From: CAYMDS01 sp964653195 | GTDB taxonomy: Bacteria; Patescibacteriota; Microgenomatia; Levybacterales; UBA12049 | Assembly (NCBI GenBank): GCA_964653195.1 | Contig: CAZZCX010000008.1 | Location: forward strand, 1-45,781 | Length of the DNA: 45,781 nucleotides | Direction: 5' to 3' | In this document: piece by piece, positions 42,501 to 45,781 of the stretch | Position numbering within the stretch: the stretch's first letter is position 1 | How the letters are laid out: each line of letters begins with the position of its first letter | The notes under the pieces: generated by a model | Database searches by the model: none | Told to the model about the DNA's origin: nothing | Seen by the model: only the letters and a program-made list of their open reading frames with translations | Position numbers and translations under genes: made by a program

Positions 42501-45500
42501 CTACCACTTCTTTTTTCCCAGCTTTTTATATCTCCTGCCTAATAGTATAAATATAGGTATTATCATAGACATAAGCCAAATATTCTCAGGTAAAGTCGCG
42601 AATTCATAATTAGTCCCCTGCCTTACTACTACTCCCATCTGCGAGTAACCGGCTACAGACAAAGGCGCAGAAACATGACCCAAACTCCCTGCAGTAAATC
42701 CATACGAATATTCTGTGCCCCAAGAAATTGATCCGACATCCGTTATTCGAAAATATGCCTGCTCACTACTATCAGTCATCGCGCTTGCAATCAGATCCGT
42801 GTTACTGGAATCATAGGTCAAACTAACTCCGGTCAGATTCGTTTCGCCTGTCCAAGGATCAGCTAAATCTGAACTAGTAGGAAAACAATTCGTGGAATCA
42901 CAATCAGCAAAAATGACTGATGGCGCCGTACCTGCACTACCTTCATAGTATACAAATTTACAATCATCTGTTGCTACACAATATATATTTGATTTATACC
43001 TAGGACCTAGCGTTGTCACGACGGAACCTGAAGTACAACCTGCATTATCGCAATCAATAAAATTAATGCTGGAATTTGAGTTTACATATGAAATTTTACA
43101 ATCAGTAGCTGAAATACAATCCATAGATACACTAACAGTTGTGGCGGATACCGCCCCTCCCGTAGAATCTAAATCAGTAGAAGAATTTACTGTGCTACAA
43201 TCTGCTGCTGAACAATCTACGAATGTCAAGTCGTCATCCGTATCATCTCCATACACAAGCTTACAATCAGTATTACCGCCCACGCAGTCTATATCAACCG
43301 GGACATTTCCTGATGTTGTACCAACATCGCTGTCAATAACATCCGGAGCAGGTGGGTTTTGACATTCCTCAGGAGTGGTAGCAGTCGAGCAATCTACTAA
43401 TACCACTTGACCACTATCAGCATCGTGCATAAACGCCTTACATTGAGTAGAGGTTACACAATAAAGGGCCAGATGTGGACCAGCAAGAGCACCGCCTGGA
43501 TCCATTATTTCTCTTTTTGATTCTGAAGTATTAGAGCATTCTGTATCGGCACAATCTACAAAAATAATTCTGTCTGGATTTCCTACAGCAGAATCGTCCG
43601 TATAATAAATAAATTTACAGTTGTCGGATGCAGGACAATATAACCCAAAATGAGTCCGACTTACTACTCCCCCAAAATCTGCGTCTATCTCCTGAGTCCC
43701 AAAAGATGAACAAGCATTCGTGTTGTTAGCTCCATCGCAGTCTGTAAACTTTATTGCGGGCGTACCAGATTCTAAATTATCCTGATACACAATTTTACAA
43801 TCCGTAGCGCTTAAACAGAATATTTGCGCATTATGTCCAAGACCATTCGCATTCGGAGTACCATCATCTGAAGTATCATCTATAGTAACGGATGTGCTGG
43901 ATGAACAATCTGCGTTATTACAATCTACAAATATAAGATCGGGAATTGTCGTATCAAGATTATCTGTATAAACGATTTTACAATCAGTAACCGTAACACA
44001 AAAAATATCGATATCAGCTAACCCATCCTCATTATTCCCACCTGCATCTGAATCAATCGTAGCCTCAAGCCAATCTTCAGTCCCAATGCTATATAGCAAT
44101 GCATCGTCGCTTTGGGTTGTATCCGCTGCCAAAACCCAAACAGTGGTTCCATTTGTAGTTGCGCTGTAGATATTGTGAGTAACTGAAGCGATTGTAAGAT
44201 TATTTTTCACCCATTCATCTAGCGCTGCTTCATATCTGCTATAAGAAAGGTTCCCATCTTGAAAAACAATGTCCACAGTATCAGAATCAATCGGTACTAA
44301 AACTGGCCTATCACCTGCAGTAATACCTGATCCAAAAATTATATTACCGGGGTTTACATCGGTCACCGCGCATGAACCATCAAGACCTGTAATCTCAAAT
44401 ATATCTACTTCTGTATCGGTTGAAGTATCAGAATAAGCTGCTACTACAGCTGTTGCGGAAAGCGCAGCTGCGCTGACTGTAAAGCTTGAACTTATTGTAC
44501 CTTGTGATGCTGTCTGACAAAGAGTTCCTTGCGCGTCTGAACTTGCAGTATTTATTCGTCTACCCTCCACTACCTCAGCACCATCATCCACCCAAAAAGC
44601 ATGAATTATCGTACCCGAAAGCGCAACTGTTGTATTATAATTGTCACTATCTGATGAATCCAAATCTACAGCTGCTCCCCAGGAAGTACCGTTTGATGAC
44701 TTTTGATAATATACTTTTCCATTAACATTATAAAACGCATACCAATTAGAGCTGGCATAGACAATCTTTCGCTGAAGTGATCCAAATTGAGTCTCTACTT
44801 CATCTACGCCTCCGGATACTACTATCGAAGGATCAATATATATCGGATATGCTCTTTCACTGCTGTTAAGCCAAGAATTAAAAGAGTTGCCAAGCTTTTT
44901 TACTAATTGATGACCTGTTACGTTTTTTCTTAGGATAAATTGTATATCGTTTGAAATATTTCCTACACTGTCTTTCGCAAAGGGACTAGAAAATTGAAAC
45001 GCAGCCCTACCATCTGGATAATAAATTCCGAAAGTTTCAGGAGCAGCCGATACTAGCCTGAGTCCACTTACTGAAATATTCTGAACTATATCACCTACAT
45101 GCTTACTTGCATCTCTATTTTTAATTATATACTCTTCAATCAGCAAATCTCCGTTTATACTATATTGAATATCTATACCCGGCAATACGTCGATATATGT
45201 AGCTTTATTATCCTTATATAAAATTGACTTAGATGGCATCACTGAATTGCCTCCTATCTGCATGGTTTCATATTCCATCTCTCCGTCTTTTACTTTAATC
45301 CGAACACGAGGTTCTTTATGAAATATAAATTCTATATTACTTCCATCTTTTAATTCCTTTACAATAGACCGGGGCGTATCGATCTCTTTTGAAAAGACAT
45401 TTTTTATTATCTCATCTTTATTTATTTCCTCATTCTTATTTTTAATTTCAGTACTAGATTCAAAAGAGCTGGATAGTTTACGGAATTCACCTGTATTTGC

Positions 45501-45781
45501 ACTTATCTTATCTATACTTGTGACAAGAGGCGTAAATCCTATGATCATAATAAGTACTATTACAAGACTTGTGAAAAATGCATTCCCCACCCATCTTCTC
45601 TGTTTTTTTCTGATCCTAAAATTGTTGAATACATTGCTTACTGCAGCTAAAGAGAGATTCTGATTATTAAAAAAGGCAGGTTTAGTTATTGCTGCTGTTA
45701 CTTCTGCGCCAGCAGTAGGTCTTCCAAACAGACCTGAGAATATACGTACAAATCTACCTGGTACAAATATATCAGTGATTC
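42501..45781 (-). CDS. Giant exported Cys-repeat protein with C-terminal sorting signal (5' partial)
   Basis: The frame is open from its stop at 42501 to the window edge, so the N-terminus is missing. Numbering from the GTG at 45590, a membrane helix (about 5-25) follows a basic region (RIRKKQRRW) encoded upstream. Next come a beta-rich region (about 80-255, with GIYYPDGRAAF), a BNR/propeller-like part (260-520), and seven Cys-rich repeats (528-905). The repeats follow the pattern C-x6/7-C-K, then F-x-D-C-x4-9-C. The end reads LPEN (1000-1003), a 15-residue hydrophobic helix and RRYKKLGKKKW, a sorting signal for the downstream exosortase. Likely a surface adhesin or receptor. Function unproven. 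Confidence 0.78.
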   Translation of the reverse strand, partial: ITDIFVPGRFVRIFSGLFGRPTAGAEVTAAITKPAFFNNQNLSLAAVSNVFNNFRIRKKQRRWVGNAFFTSLVIVLIMIIGFTPLVTSIDKISANTGEFRKLSSSFESSTEIKNKNEEINKDEIIKNVFSKEIDTPRSIVKELKDGSNIEFIFHKEPRVRIKVKDGEMEYETMQIGGNSVMPSKSILYKDNKATYIDVLPGIDIQYSINGDLLIEEYIIKNRDASKHVGDIVQNISVSGLRLVSAAPETFGIYYPDGRAAFQFSSPFAKDSVGNISNDIQFILRKNVTGHQLVKKLGNSFNSWLNSSERAYPIYIDPSIVVSGGVDEVETQFGSLQRKIVYASSNWYAFYNVNGKVYYQKSSNGTSWGAAVDLDSSDSDNYNTTVALSGTIIHAFWVDDGAEVVEGRRINTASSDAQGTLCQTASQGTISSSFTVSAAALSATAVVAAYSDTSTDTEVDIFEITGLDGSCAVTDVNPGNIIFGSGITAGDRPVLVPIDSDTVDIVFQDGNLSYSRYEAALDEWVKNNLTIASVTHNIYSATTNGTTVWVLAADTTQSDDALLYSIGTEDWLEATIDSDAGGNNEDGLADIDIFCVTVTDCKIVYTDNLDTTIPDLIFVDCNNADCSSSTSVTIDDTSDDGTPNANGLGHNAQIFCLSATDCKIVYQDNLESGTPAIKFTDCDGANNTNACSSFGTQEIDADFGGVVSRTHFGLYCPASDNCKFIYYTDDSAVGNPDRIIFVDCADTECSNTSESKREIMDPGGALAGPHLALYCVTSTQCKAFMHDADSGQVVLVDCSTATTPEECQNPPAPDVIDSDVGTTSGNVPVDIDCVGGNTDCKLVYGDDTDDDLTFVDCSAADCSTVNSSTDLDSTGGAVSATTVSVSMDCISATDCKISYVNSNSSINFIDCDNAGCTSGSVVTTLGPRYKSNIYCVATDDCKFVYYEGSAGTAPSVIFADCDSTNCFPTSSDLADPWTGETNLTGVSLTYDSSNTDLIASAMTDSSEQAYFRITDVGSISWGTEYSYGFTAGSLGHVSAPLSVAGYSQMGVVVRQGTNYEFATLPENIWLMSMIIPIFILLGRRYKKLGKKKW

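Noticed and set aside
1..45781. CRISPR array, transposase or integrase
   Set aside because: No regularly spaced repeats and no recombinase motifs were seen on either strand; the small HTH protein alone is not enough for a mobile element.

Overview
The window looks like a scaffold from a Candidate Phyla Radiation bacterium, most likely of the Microgenomates lineage. This is an inference from style and gene content; no rRNA or marker tree is available here. The DNA is AT-rich and genes are packed with many ATGA/TAATG overlaps. Surface proteins carry Pro/Thr-rich linkers, there is a poly-Gly DUF2207 protein, and a large share of the window is glycan and envelope genes. TGA acts as a normal stop (for example at 4359-4361 and 32374-32376), so this is code 11 and not the recoded SR1/Gracilibacteria code. 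A run of exactly 100 N at 40301-40400 shows a scaffolded assembly.

Layout. 1-4771: small metabolic and membrane genes (a two-repeat PQ-loop-like membrane protein, a YkgJ-type Cys-cluster protein, a YdjC/ChbG deacetylase, a TauE/SafE exporter, and a cystathionine beta-synthase-like enzyme coupled to a Pro/Thr-rich anchored protein). 4772-5313: the only gene-free stretch above 300 bp. It holds a promoter, a two-hairpin small-RNA candidate with a terminator, and a GC-rich nested palindrome. 5314-9362: a DUF2207 protein, a glycine-zipper protein, a PAP2 phosphatase and a GalU-like enzyme. 9508-14245: secE-nusG-rplK-rplA, a cohesin-like surface protein inserted in the cluster, then an L10-type leader with attenuator, rplJ and rplL. 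Palindromic AT-rich repeats sit in the spacers. 14456-14959: a small HTH protein and a small membrane protein.

14972-40900 is a long glycan and envelope cluster: GT4 and GT2 glycosyltransferases, several methyltransferases (many fused to other enzymes), a NodB deacetylase fusion, an LPG-synthase-type membrane protein, a hexapeptide acyltransferase, an SDR epimerase, a PlsC-like acyltransferase, and four large multi-membrane proteins of GT-C or related type. Several short operons run in both directions. They could together build, modify, export and attach a methylated or acylated surface glycan. A RHH/PIN toxin-antitoxin pair (40853-41613) separates this cluster from the last region.

41827-45781 is the most striking part. 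An exosortase/archaeosortase-family membrane transpeptidase lies just downstream of a very large exported protein with seven Cys-rich repeats. That protein ends in a tripartite sorting signal (LPEN, a short hydrophobic helix, a basic tail), so the pair looks like a self-contained surface-anchoring system beside the glycan cluster. Another recurring feature is that many first genes have a -10 box 6-10 nt before the start codon, which suggests leaderless or nearly leaderless transcripts. Only a few genes (7351, rplL) show strong Shine-Dalgarno sequences.
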